A model generated the notes under the pieces. The model was not told where the DNA came from, did not search any database, and saw nothing but the letters and a program-made list of their open reading frames with translations. Below, one piece after another: positions 1 to 8,700 of a stretch of 64,000 bases of DNA. Source of the DNA: CAYRVX01 sp964427875. Lineage in GTDB: Bacteria > Planctomycetota > Phycisphaerae > SM23-33. Position 1 is the stretch's first letter, and each line of letters starts with the position of its first letter. The DNA lies in assembly GCA_964427875.1 (NCBI GenBank), contig CAYRVX010000020.1:1-64000 (forward strand), given 5' to 3'. The position numbers were made by a program, and so were the translations under genes.

Positions 1-81
1 GCCAGGGCCGGAGAAGTCACGATCCATCCATGGCGAGTCCCCCGGCTCAGCAGTACAATAAATGTGCCCCTGTAAATGGCT

Positions 82-190
82 GTTGAAACGGGCTTTCAGC
101 CCATGGCTTAAGCCTTTCAGGCAAGGACGTTAAAACGCCCTCGATCACTGGGCGCACTGGCCGGGCACCAGGCCTGAAGGCCTGGCCTAC
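82..190. repeat. cluster of short palindromes upstream of comM
   Basis: Three short perfect or near-perfect palindromes lie close together: GGGCTTTCAGCCC at 90-102, GGCTTAAGCC at 105-114 and CCAGGCCTGAAGGCCTGG at 168-185. They look like the same style of interspersed hairpin element found elsewhere in this window. The rest of positions 1-457 shows no gene I can support; a further block at about 240-460 is GC-rich and unexplained. Confidence 0.5.
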
Positions 191-493
191 TACACGGCAG
201 GTCTCGCAATCCGCGTCGCCCTCGCCGTGCATTTGGCCCTATCCTCGTGCCATTGGGGACGGCATACATAATTCGGCCCAGCTTGAGGGGGCTCGAGGAG
301 AGCCCGCCAGCGAGGTCTTGGGCTGAGCCATAGCGGCGTCCAGGCCACGGCACTCCATAGGGCCAGTCGCCCGCGGCTGACGCAACTGCGACAGCGCCGC
401 CGAGGCGAGGCCGTCGGGCGCGTTTCCCACGCACGTCGGCCATCCGCATGTCCGTCATTGCTTGCGTGCACACCCGCGGGTATCCTGTCGGGC

Positions 494-2161
494 ATGATCG
501 CTCGCGTGCACAGCTCGATCTTGCAGGGGATTGATGCTATCGGCTGCGAGGTGGAGGCGGACGTGGTCACTTCGGCGGAGAAGCCGGACATTCGGCTGGT
601 CGGGCTGGCGGACAAGGCGGTGCAGGAATCCGTCTCTCGGGTTCAGGCGGCCCTTCGCAACAGCGGGTATCGCTGGCCGGGGCCGAAGGTGACGATCAAC
701 CTCGCCCCGGCCGACGTGAAGAAGGACTCGGCCGCCCTGGACCTGCCGATCGCCATCGCGTGCATGATCTCGGGCGGGCAGTTCTTCACGGAAAAGATCG
801 ACGAGTATCTCATTCTCGGCGAGCTTGCGCTGGACGGCCGCGTGCGGGCGATCCGCGGCGCCCTGGCGGCGGCGATGCTCGCCCTTCGACTTCGCTCACG
901 ACAAGCGGCGAAGGATATCCGCGGCGTCATCGTGCCCGCCGACAACGCGGCCGAGGCGGCCGTCGTCGAAGACATCGACGTCATCGGCGTCAACTTCCTT
1001 TCCGACGCCGTGGGCTTCCTGACCGACGAGCTTCCCATCGAGCCGACCGTGGTGGACCTGGAGGAGGCCTTCGCCGTGGCCGGGCGCTACGACGTGGACT
1101 TCTCCGACGTTCGCGGGCAGGAGTCGGCCAAGCGGGCGCTGACCATCGCCGCCGCCGGCCACCACAACATCCTGATGATCGGCCCGCCGGGCAGCGGCAA
1201 GACGATGCTGGCCAAGCGGCTGCCCACCATCCTGCCGCCGCTGACGCCGGAGGAATCGCTGGAGACGACGCGAGTGTACTCGTCTCGCGGGCTGCTCGAG
1301 CCGGGCGAGTCGCTGATGGCCGTCCGGCCGGTGCGTACGCCCCACCACTCCTCCAGCTCGGCGGCGCTGATCGGCGGGGGGACGATCCCGCAGGCGGGCG
1401 AGGTGTCGCTGGCGCACCACGGCGTGCTGTTCCTCGACGAGTTCCCGGAGTTCGCGCGGGCGACGCTCGAGATGATCCGCCAGCCGCTCGAGGACGGCTG
1501 GGTGACGATCCCGCGCGTCCACAGCACGCTGAAGTTCCCCGCCCGGATAATGCTGGTGGCGGCGATGAACCCCTGCCCGTGCGGGTATTTCAGCGATCCG
1601 AAGCGGCGCTGCAAGTGCACGCCGTACCAGATCGAGCGGTACCTGTCGCGCATCTCCGGGCCGCTGATCGACCGGATCGACATCCACATCGAGGTCCCGC
1701 CCGTGCCGTGGCGGCAGCTCCGCGCGACGAGGGACGGCACCGGCTCGGCCGGCATGCGCGAGCAGGTCGTCCGCGCCCGGCAGAGGCAGCGCCGGCGCTT
1801 CGCGGCGACGCGGAACCGGGAACCGGGAACGGGAAACCAGGAGCGAGACGGCGGGCAGGAGTCAAGCAACACGTGGGACCCGTCCCGGGTTCCCGGTTCC
1901 CAATACCCGGTTCCTCCGCGTTCGTCGACCACGACGAACGCGACGATGACCAGCCGCCAGGTGCGGCGGTTCTGCAAGCTCGATGGGGCCGGCGAGGTCC
2001 TGCTCAAGCAGGCCATGACCGAACTGGGCCTCTCCGCCCGCGCGCACGACAAGGTCCTCCGCATCAGCCGCACCATCGCCGACCTGGAAGGCGCCGAGGA
2101 CATCCAGCCCCACCACCTCGCCGAGGCGATCCAATACCGCCGCCTGGACCGGAAACTGTAA
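494..2161 (+). CDS. comM: YifB/ComM family Mg-chelatase-like AAA+ ATPase
   Basis: This protein of about 555 residues belongs to the YifB/ComM family; ComM is a hexameric helicase that promotes branch migration in natural transformation. The N-terminal ChlI-like domain begins MIARVHS and is typical, so I start at ATG 494 rather than further upstream. Walker A (GPPGSGKT) is near residue 230, HHSSSSAALIGGG follows, Walker B (LFLDEFPEF) is near residue 312, and the Mg_chelatase_C region occupies the last 80 residues. Two stretches do not belong to the family: about 8 residues near 130-137 and about 40 residues near 438-477. Both are translated from interspersed repeats that read through in frame. 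The gene stands alone here. Confidence 0.93.
   Translation: MIARVHSSILQGIDAIGCEVEADVVTSAEKPDIRLVGLADKAVQESVSRVQAALRNSGYRWPGPKVTINLAPADVKKDSAALDLPIAIACMISGGQFFTEKIDEYLILGELALDGRVRAIRGALAAAMLALRLRSRQAAKDIRGVIVPADNAAEAAVVEDIDVIGVNFLSDAVGFLTDELPIEPTVVDLEEAFAVAGRYDVDFSDVRGQESAKRALTIAAAGHHNILMIGPPGSGKTMLAKRLPTILPPLTPEESLETTRVYSSRGLLEPGESLMAVRPVRTPHHSSSSAALIGGGTIPQAGEVSLAHHGVLFLDEFPEFARATLEMIRQPLEDGWVTIPRVHSTLKFPARIMLVAAMNPCPCGYFSDPKRRCKCTPYQIERYLSRISGPLIDRIDIHIEVPPVPWRQLRATRDGTGSAGMREQVVRARQRQRRRFAATRNREPGTGNQERDGGQESSNTWDPSRVPGSQYPVPPRSSTTTNATMTSRQVRRFCKLDGAGEVLLKQAMTELGLSARAHDKVLRISRTIADLEGAEDIQPHHLAEAIQYRRLDRKL
882..905. repeat. in-frame CCCTTCGAC-type repeat inside comM
   Basis: The sequence CCCTTCGACTTCGCTCACGA and its flank encode an extra LRLRSRQ-like stretch where ComM proteins normally run straight from the ALA-rich helix into the VPADNAAEA motif. 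The same CCCTTCGAC...GCTCA core appears at 51873-51923 and, inverted, at 59461-59484. Confidence 0.55.
1806..1925. repeat. inverted heptamer repeat inserted in frame in comM
   Basis: Direct heptamers of the form CGGGAAC sit at about 1812-1840 and their inverse (GTTCCCG-type) at about 1885-1915, giving a large imperfect inverted repeat. The insertion separates the RFAATR and TNATMTSRQ segments, which are almost adjacent in ordinary ComM proteins. It stays in frame and adds about 40 residues rich in Gly, Pro, Ser, Asn and Gln. Confidence 0.7.
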
Positions 2162-2264
2162 ACACGTAAGCCGGCAAAGCCGGAACCCAAAAGGCTTGCC
2201 AAGAGATCGGCGTTCTGCCACCACGGTACGATAGCGCACTGAGACACCCGTGGAGCAGAACGCC

Positions 2265-3288
2265 ATGAAACTCGCCGCTCAGTTCATCGCCAAGTTTGCC
2301 AACTTCATCACCGCTTCGCTATCTTGTTTTGACCGCGTCATCTTCAAAGGCCACCTGCGACTGCTGAGTTACAGCAAGGGCCTCGAATACTTCGTCGATC
2401 ACACGCCCGGCATCCGCCGGAACGACTTCATGGCCTGGGCCAACGGGCAGTCCCAGCGCATCATCGACCATGCTCGTCACCTGGCCGAACAGGCCAACCA
2501 CCCCTTCGTCCATCTCAACCGTCCCGTCCGCAAAGACGACCTCGTTCAGGGATTCCCGCGCAGCCAGCCCGTCGACCAAGGCCTCGTCTGCGTCCTGCGT
2601 TGTCTGGAGCACTGCCCCAGCTTCCGCCTGACCGTCGGCGGCCGCCGACCCCGCTTCGCACCCGCCCGCGCCCAACGCCTGGCCGACCATTTCGAACGCG
2701 AGAACTGGCTCAAGATGTACGACAAGCTCCCCCTCGTGCTGCGCATCGAGACGGTCATCAACGACCCGCGCCTGTTCAGTGTCCCACGCAGACGACAACG
2801 CAAAGGGCAATGCAAGGTGGTCTGGTGCCCCATGAACAAGGGCGTGGTCAACCTCTATCGCTACCGCCAGGTCGCCCTGGCCGCCAACGCTCGGCACCTC
2901 GACGCCCTCAGCGTCGTCGAGCCGACGCGCCTGGTCCAGGCGCCCCTTCACCGGCTCGCCGGACCCCGCCGGGTTCAACCCGGCACGACCCAAAGACCTG
3001 GCCCTCTTCCAAGCCGTCCTCGACGGCGACCACCTCCTGCGCGGCCTGCGAAACGTCGATCTTCGTGTCCGCCTCTTTGGCCTCGACCGGTCCGACCCGA
3101 TCCAACGCCGACGACGTAGTAACGCCGTCAGCCGACTTCTCAAACGCCTCCAGGCGCATCGCATCCTCGTCGAAGTCCCTCACACTCGACGCCGGCGCCC
3201 GACCCCTCCCGGCCGCCGCCTGCTCACCGCCGCCGTCGAAGCTCCCCACCGCCACTTCCCACAGGCGCTCGGCCGCCTTGCCGCATGA
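2265..3288 (+). pseudogene. degenerate transposase-like protein (planctomycete repeat-family ORF)
   Basis: The N-terminus (FDRVIFKGHLR, KGLEYFVDHTPGI) and the middle (NWLKMYDK, LRIETVIND, VNLYRYRQVALAANARHLDAL) resemble, from memory, a multi-copy family of about 450 residues common in planctomycete genomes and often called transposase-like. Here the core between about residues 110 and 140 appears deleted. A frameshift near 2950 moves the C-terminal part (FNPARPKDLALFQAVLDG to LLKRLQAHRILVEV) into another frame, ending at 3286-3288. An imperfect inverted repeat (2212-2226 with 2248-2261) precedes it, and a hairpin (CTTCTGCGCGCCGTGCGCAG) follows. I read this as a dead mobile-element remnant. 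Positions 3289-3543 hold no further gene. Confidence 0.7.
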
Positions 3289-3543
3289 ACCCTTGCCAAC
3301 TTCTGCGCGCCGTGCGCAGAAGTGACAGGATCAGAATGTAAAGATCCGATTCGCCTTCCCCGGCAATGGGACATGAACCAGAAGTTACCGCGCAAGACCG
3401 ACCGGGGGCTTCTCGCCACGGAGAGTTCAGGCTCGACGGTAAGAGCCGCTCGGCAGGCACCAGTCACATATCACGAGCCTGTCGGCGGCAGAAGAAGCGA
3501 AGCGTCGGGAGCCGGAGCCGAAGCTCTCGACGCCAGCTAAGAA

Positions 3544-3617
<74 letters not shown>

Positions 3618-3684
3618 AAAGGCTCGAAACTCCTACTGTATATTCTATCGTCCGGTTGTCAACCGCGTTTGCCGTGAAAGGGGG

Positions 3685-3715
3685 AAAAAACGGCCCGGGT
3701 GAGCGGCCCGGGCGG
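3685..3715 (-). terminator. Rho-independent terminator of the acidic protein gene
   Basis: On the minus strand a GCCCGGG/CCCGGGC hairpin with a short loop is followed by six T residues and a pyrimidine tract. It lies 165 bp after the stop of the minus-strand gene ending at 3880 and ahead of the tRNA, so the tRNA probably has its own promoter. Confidence 0.6.
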
Positions 3716-3879
3716 TTCATCCCTGCGGCAGGACGGCCGTCTCTGCGGCACGTCCGTTCGGTTAACGCTACGGGGCCACTTGTCCCGCGAGGCCTGCCGC
3801 CTGACCGGCTGTCATGCACGTGCCTCGTTCGATCACAAGGTACTGCGTCGCCGGCGCAACCTTAAGTGGCGCTGTAGTG

Positions 3880-4497
3880 TTAATACAGCCAGGCTTCCGA
3901 ATCCTCCTCCCGGTCGGCGAAGGGCGGGCCGGCGCGATCCGTCTCGGCCGCGGCGGCAACGGCCACCTCGGTTTCCGTCTCGTCGTCGTCGGCTTCGTCG
4001 GTTTCGTCCGATTCGTCCTCGGCGTCCTGCACGCCGTCTTCCGGGCTCGTGCCGGCCGGCACGGGTTCGTCCGGAAGTCCCGTTTCAGCGGGAAGCTCCT
4101 GGCCCTCGTCGAGCTCGACGTCCTCTGAGTCGGCGTATAGCTGCTCGCGCTCAGCAGGTCCGACGGGCTCCTCGATGAAGTCGTCCACGAGCCCGTCAGC
4201 CAGCTCCTCTGCGAGCTCGTCCTGGAACTCCTCCTCCGCGCCGTCGAAGTCGTCGGTTGTGATCTCCTCGACGGGGGTCGAGTCGGTTCGCCACAGGGGG
4301 CGGGGAGCATGGATGGTCGGGCAGTTCTGGAAGTACTTCTCGTACCTCTGGGCGCTGCCCGACAGGCGGGGGGTTTCGAGTATCCGCAGATGCGCGAGAT
4401 ACTCATCCAACTGGACGTCATCGAATCGGGCAAGGAAGCTGGGAGAAGCGGACTTGTTTACTGCGATGATCTTGTCGATCAACTCACGCTTTGTCAT
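3880..4497 (-). CDS. acidic protein of unknown function
   Basis: The predicted protein has about 205 residues. I start at the ATG giving MTKRELIDKIIAVN, because upstream codons look like translated non-coding DNA. The first 60 residues (FLARFDDVQLDEYLAHLRIL) look like a small helical domain seen in short planctomycete hypotheticals. From about residue 75 to the end the chain is strongly acidic and low in complexity, with runs of Glu, Asp and Ala/Pro, so it is probably disordered. No catalytic motif or signal peptide is visible. A terminator follows on the same strand. I cannot assign a function. Confidence 0.65.
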   Translation of the reverse strand: MTKRELIDKIIAVNKSASPSFLARFDDVQLDEYLAHLRILETPRLSGSAQRYEKYFQNCPTIHAPRPLWRTDSTPVEEITTDDFDGAEEEFQDELAEELADGLVDDFIEEPVGPAEREQLYADSEDVELDEGQELPAETGLPDEPVPAGTSPEDGVQDAEDESDETDEADDDETETEVAVAAAAETDRAGPPFADREEDSEAWLY

Positions 4498-4749
4498 GAC
4501 GGCCGTCCTCGCAGGGCCGGCGCCGCCGGCTCGCCGGTGACGCCCCAATGCTGAAGTCTCTTATCGGCGGAGGCCGTCGGAAAACTTTAGCGCGGATTGC
4601 CCGCCGGTGCGTGCGGCGGCTGGGCGTGCGAAGGTGGTCGCCGACGGGCAGGAAACGCTCGCGAATCGGGCGGCTCCGGGCCGCCAGAGCGTGGCCGGGA
4701 AGCGGGCGATCTCGTATACTGAGGCGTGCCGACCCGGCGGAGTCGATTC

Positions 4750-5583
4750 ATGGAAGCATGGGTCTCGGACATCGAGTTTGAAACGCACGGCCCGGTGATG
4801 CGTCTCTTGAAGGCCGCGCTGTTCAACCCGGCGGCCAACTACCTGCCCGCCGCCTGGCTCAAGGGGGCCCTGCGGTTCGGCAAGAGCCAGTTGGCGGCGG
4901 CGAACTGGCAGGACCCCGGCGGCTGGCGCAGCATGGTCCTCAGCTACGACGCGCATTGCACTCAGGTGGCCGACAAGGTCCTCATCGCGACCGGCACGAT
5001 GGCCATGGCGCTGCGGAATCGCAAGCGTCTGGCGGCCCGGGTCATCGCCCGGCTGATCGACGAAACCCCCAACGAGCCCGTGCACGTGCTGTGCCTCGGG
5101 GCCGGGCCGGGGCACGTGATCACCGACGCGATGGTCCAGGCCGAGAGGCCCTCGATCGCGACGCTGGTGGACCTCAACAGCGACGCGTTCGAGTACGGCC
5201 GCCGGCTCGCCCGGCGCAAGGGCGTGGCGGACAGGGTGCGGTTCATCGAGGGAGACGTGCGGGAGGTCCGGCGGATGCTGGCCCACGCGCCGGACGTGGT
5301 GAAGATGCTGGGCATCTGCGAATACCTCTCCGACGAGCAGATTTCGGACATCGCACGGGCGGTGACGGAGGTCATGCCGCCCGGGGCGCCCATCGTCCTG
5401 AACAGCCTGTCCAGGGCGCACAAGACGGACCGGTTCTTCCGCCGCGTCTTCGGCCTGCACATGAATCACCGGTCTCCCGAGGAGTTGCAGGGCCTGATCG
5501 CGGGGGCGGGTTTCGGCGATTTCACCTCGCTTCGCGAGCCGCTCGGCGTTTACCATGTGGTGGTCGGCCGGCGGATGCGGTGA
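4750..5583 (+). CDS. class I SAM-dependent methyltransferase
   Basis: The 277-residue protein carries the SAM-binding motif I (VHVLCLGAGPGH, about residues 111-122). An acidic residue at the end of strand 2 (LVDLNSDAFEYG) and a motif with GDVREV follow, as in class I Rossmann methyltransferases. The first 100 residues are helical and carry no recognised domain. ATG 4750 is preferred to the in-frame ATG 4726, which lies in a poorly coding stretch. The gene is followed after 32 bp by a LarA homologue and then a phosphatase, so it is probably the first gene of a three-gene operon. The substrate is unknown. Confidence 0.8.
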   Translation: MEAWVSDIEFETHGPVMRLLKAALFNPAANYLPAAWLKGALRFGKSQLAAANWQDPGGWRSMVLSYDAHCTQVADKVLIATGTMAMALRNRKRLAARVIARLIDETPNEPVHVLCLGAGPGHVITDAMVQAERPSIATLVDLNSDAFEYGRRLARRKGVADRVRFIEGDVREVRRMLAHAPDVVKMLGICEYLSDEQISDIARAVTEVMPPGAPIVLNSLSRAHKTDRFFRRVFGLHMNHRSPEELQGLIAGAGFGDFTSLREPLGVYHVVVGRRMR

Positions 5584-5615
5584 AGGTGACCCGGGCGGCA
5601 CTGAGAGGATGACGA

Positions 5616-6977
5616 ATGCCGAAGGTGTCCGTGCCCTGGGGGCACGACGAGTTCGATATCTCCCTGCCGGACCACTGGACCGTCGAGCAGGTGGCCAGTC
5701 CTTCGCTGAGGCCCGCGCCGGCGAACTGGCCTCGCCGTCTGGCCGTGGCGCTGAGCCAGCCCGTCGCAGGGGAGCCTTTGGGCAGGATCCTGGCGGCCCG
5801 CCAGCACGGGCGGGTGGCGCTGATCGTCGAGGACGTCACCCGCCACAGTCCGATCCCCGAGATCCTCCAGGTCGTCATGCGGGAGGTCCGCCACGCCCGG
5901 ATCGGCGACGACCGGGTCGAGGTGGTCTTTGCCACCGGCATGCATCCGCCCATGACGCCCGAGCAGGCCCGCCAGAAGCTCGGGCCCGAGATGGACGGCG
6001 TTCGCCGGCGGAGCAACCCATGGCAGGACCGCGGCGCGTACGAGTACCTCGGCCAGGCCGACAGGGTGCCCGTATGGCTCGATCGGGGCGTGGTGCGGGC
6101 GGACGTGAGGATCCTCATCGGGTCGGTCAGCCCGCATTTGCAGGCGGGCTTCGGCGGCGGGTACAAGATGTACGCTCCGGGCTGCGGGCACCTGGAGACG
6201 ATCCGCGCCCTGCACCGGCTGGGCCCGGAGCGAAGGGCGCGGCAGCTCGTCGGGCTGGGCGCGGGTGAGAACCCCATGCGGGCGGCCATCGACGCGGCAG
6301 GGGGCATGGTCGATTCCGCCGGCGGGAGGACCTTCGCGATCCAGTACCTGCTGGACGAGCGGGACCGCCCGACCTCCATCGCCGTCGGCGAGGTCATCCC
6401 CGCCCACCAGATGCTGCTGAAACAGTGCTCGGTGGCGTGCGGCATCGTCACGGCGGGCACCGCCGACGTGCTGATCACCAACGCGCATCCGCGCGACTTC
6501 GATCTGTGGCAGTGCTTCAAGTGCATCCCGAACACGCTCTGGGCGGCCCGGCCCAACGGGGTGATCCTCTGCCTGGCCAGATGCGAGGCGGGCCTGTACG
6601 GAATGAGGGTGCCGCCCTGGCCGCTGAGCCCGGCGTGGACGCGCCGGCTGCTCCGCCTGCTCGGCCCGGAGACGCTGACCGGGCTCCTGACGCGGCTGAT
6701 GCCGTCCCTGGCCGGTGACGCGGCGTTCTTCGTGCGGCTGGCCGCCCAGACGCTGTGCAGAAACCCGATCCTGATGGTCTCGCCGGCCCTGCACGCCTCG
6801 GGCGGGAGCTTCCCGGGCCTGGCGGTGCTGGCCTCGGTGGCCGACGCGGTCGCCGCGGCCGATCGCCTGCTGCCGGAAAGGTCGCGACGCGTGGTCGTCT
6901 TCCCCGCCGGCGGCGTCACGTTCCCGATCCCCGCGCCTCACCCGACGGCGAAGGGACGCTCGAGCAAGCAGGGATGA
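5616..6977 (+). CDS. LarA-type nickel-dependent racemase family protein (DUF2088)
   Basis: The 453-residue protein matches the lactate racemase LarA family in length and motifs. The residues that in Lactiplantibacillus plantarum LarA hold the nickel-pincer cofactor or substrate have counterparts: D73 and R76 in VEDVTRHSP, H110 in ATGMHPPMT, H174 and K184 in SPHLQAGFGGGYKMYAPG, and H200 in IRALHRLG. The match at 174, 184 and 200 is exact in numbering, so this is probably a functional 2-hydroxyacid racemase or epimerase. The cofactor genes larB, larC and larE are not in the window. Its stop codon overlaps an ATG of the next gene by ATGA, which suggests coupling. The real substrate is not known. 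Confidence 0.85.
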   Translation: MPKVSVPWGHDEFDISLPDHWTVEQVASPSLRPAPANWPRRLAVALSQPVAGEPLGRILAARQHGRVALIVEDVTRHSPIPEILQVVMREVRHARIGDDRVEVVFATGMHPPMTPEQARQKLGPEMDGVRRRSNPWQDRGAYEYLGQADRVPVWLDRGVVRADVRILIGSVSPHLQAGFGGGYKMYAPGCGHLETIRALHRLGPERRARQLVGLGAGENPMRAAIDAAGGMVDSAGGRTFAIQYLLDERDRPTSIAVGEVIPAHQMLLKQCSVACGIVTAGTADVLITNAHPRDFDLWQCFKCIPNTLWAARPNGVILCLARCEAGLYGMRVPPWPLSPAWTRRLLRLLGPETLTGLLTRLMPSLAGDAAFFVRLAAQTLCRNPILMVSPALHASGGSFPGLAVLASVADAVAAADRLLPERSRRVVVFPAGGVTFPIPAPHPTAKGRSSKQG

Positions 6978-6991
6978 GGAGCGGCTCGGCA

Positions 6992-8248
6992 ATGCCCCAG
7001 CCAGACGACAGCACGAGACTCCGGGACCTCCAGAAGGTGCTCCAGATCAGCCGGTCCATGGTCGCCACGACGGACCTCGACAGCCTCCTGCACGTGATCA
7101 TCGAGCGGAGCATGGAGCTGCTCGGCGCCGAGCGGGCCACGCTGTTCCTCTACGATGCCGCGACGGATCAGCTCATCAGCCGGATCGCCCACAAGTCCGA
7201 GGAGATTCGCATGCCCGCCGACAGGGGCATCGCCGGGGCGTGCATCCGGACCCGCTCGGTGATCAACGTGCCGGACGCCTACGCCGACGAGCGGCACAAC
7301 CCCGAGTTCGACCGCCGGTCGGGCTTCCGCACGCGGAACATCCTGGCCGTGCCGCTGTACGACTACGCCGACGACCTTGTCGGCGTGCTCGAGGTGATGA
7401 ACAAGAAGTCCGGCGCCTTCGGCGACTACGACATCAACCTGGCCGAGACGCTCGCCGCGCAGGGCGGCGTGGCCATCCAGCGGGCCAACCTGATCCGGCA
7501 TTACATCGAGAAGCAGAAGATGAAGCGCGCCCTGGAGATCGCGCGGGACATCCAGCGGGGGCTGCTGCCCAAGGCCGTCCCGAAGATGCCCGGCTTCGAC
7601 GTCGCCGGGTTCTCCCAGCCCGCCGACGAGACCGGCGGGGACATCTACGACTTCCTCCCCGTGGACGAACAGCGGCTGGGGATCGTGGTGGCCGACGCGG
7701 CCGGCCACGGGATCGGCCCGGCACTGGTGATCGCCGAGACCCGCGCCATGTTGCGGGCCCTCAGCGGCCGGGCCCCCGACGTGTCGGTCATGCTCGCCAC
7801 GGTCAACGACTTTCTCGCCGCCGACCTGGGCGATGCCAGGTTCGTCACGTGCTTCCTCGGCGTGCTGGACGGGGCACGATCCTGTCTGACCTTCGCCTCG
7901 GCCGGTCACGGGCCGATCCTGCTGTACGATCGCCAGGCCGACGAGTTCAGGCAGCAGATGGCCACGGGGATACCGCTGGGGGCCTTCGACGGCGTGACGT
8001 TCGAGACGATCGTGGAATGGGAGCTGAGCCCGGGGGACTTCGCGGCCATCCTCACCGACGGGCTCTTCGAGGCGATGGACGCGAACCAGGAGCAGTTCGG
8101 CATCGAACGCGTCATGGACCTGCTCCGCTGCTGCTGCGACATGCCCGCCCGGGAGATGGTCGAGACGCTCCGCATGACGGTGATGAGCCATGCCGGCGAC
8201 CTGCCCCAGGCCGACGACCTCACCGCCGTCGTCATCCGAAGGACCTGA
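6992..8248 (+). CDS. GAF-domain SpoIIE/RsbU-type serine phosphatase
   Basis: The 418-residue soluble protein has an N-terminal GAF sensor domain (about residues 20-165), a helical linker (about 170-195) and a SpoIIE-type PP2C phosphatase domain (about 200-415). Metal-binding phosphatase motifs are present: GGDIYDF, VADAAGHG, ILTDGLFEA and ADDLTAVVI. Proteins of this design dephosphorylate anti-anti-sigma factors in partner-switching networks. An ATG at 6974 overlaps the LarA stop; I prefer ATG 6992, which has GAGGAG about 10 nt upstream. No anti-sigma factor is encoded nearby, so its target lies elsewhere. Confidence 0.88.
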   Translation: MPQPDDSTRLRDLQKVLQISRSMVATTDLDSLLHVIIERSMELLGAERATLFLYDAATDQLISRIAHKSEEIRMPADRGIAGACIRTRSVINVPDAYADERHNPEFDRRSGFRTRNILAVPLYDYADDLVGVLEVMNKKSGAFGDYDINLAETLAAQGGVAIQRANLIRHYIEKQKMKRALEIARDIQRGLLPKAVPKMPGFDVAGFSQPADETGGDIYDFLPVDEQRLGIVVADAAGHGIGPALVIAETRAMLRALSGRAPDVSVMLATVNDFLAADLGDARFVTCFLGVLDGARSCLTFASAGHGPILLYDRQADEFRQQMATGIPLGAFDGVTFETIVEWELSPGDFAAILTDGLFEAMDANQEQFGIERVMDLLRCCCDMPAREMVETLRMTVMSHAGDLPQADDLTAVVIRRT

Positions 8249-8296
8249 CCGCCCGCCGCGCGGCTCATCCTGCGCCCCGTGACGGACGGGATTCCC

Positions 8297-8324
8297 TTGA
8301 CAGATTCACGTCCCGTGGTATGAT
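8297..8324 (+). promoter_or_regulatory. sigma-70-type promoter for the PEP-CTERM gene
   Basis: A consensus TTGACA (8297-8302) and TATGAT (8319-8324) are separated by 16 bp. Transcription would begin near 8331, leaving a leader of about 370 nt before the ATG at 8701. Confidence 0.65.
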
Positions 8325-8700
8325 ATTGGTCGGGAAGGCACCGTTTTAGGTTTCCCCCTTCGGAGGGCTGTTCCGCTCAACCGTGCTCGTGGTGGAAGGT
8401 GTGTGCAGCTTCGCAGGGTCGAAGCGATGGGCATGTTTGACAGAGGAGCCGGTTTGGAGAGCGGCGCCGCCACTGCCCCCAGCGGTGAGAGCGAAACTCG
8501 CTCACTCGTCCCTTCTTGCCCAGGCTCCCCGGCCGAGCTCCCAGGCTCAGGAGGTCTGTTCGCTCACGGCTGTATCTGTGTGCTGGCGGAACGGAGCCGC
8601 GGCCTGCTCCACCAGCCCTCGGGCCGCACCCCGGGCCGGCTGTCCGCGTTGGGCATTCGCCGGGAAACGGGCGAAGAACCGCTCTCAAAGGAGAGGAACG
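8325..8700 (+). other. long, possibly structured 5' leader
   Basis: This 376-bp stretch carries no convincing ORF. It has several potential stems, such as CCCTTCGGAGGG near 8358 and TTCGCC-GGGAAAC-GGGCGAA near 8657-8676, and it ends in a strong AAAGGAGAGG ribosome-binding site. I do not recognise a known riboswitch. It could equally contain a second promoter. Confidence 0.35.

Noticed and set aside
240..457. RNase P or other structured RNA upstream of comM
   Set aside because: The region is GC-rich with some pairing, but no conserved RNA signature could be identified.
760..2169. A long second frame on the plus strand inside comM
   Set aside because: It is a shadow of comM with Arg/Gly/Pro-rich low-complexity translation.
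3289..3543. A small gene between the transposase remnant and tRNA-Asp
   Set aside because: The short frames have no ribosome-binding site and unlikely composition; the stretch is probably the mobile-element flank.
8325..8700. Cobalamin or c-di-GMP riboswitch in the PEP-CTERM leader
   Set aside because: I could not find the conserved core sequences of either class; only generic GC stems are present.
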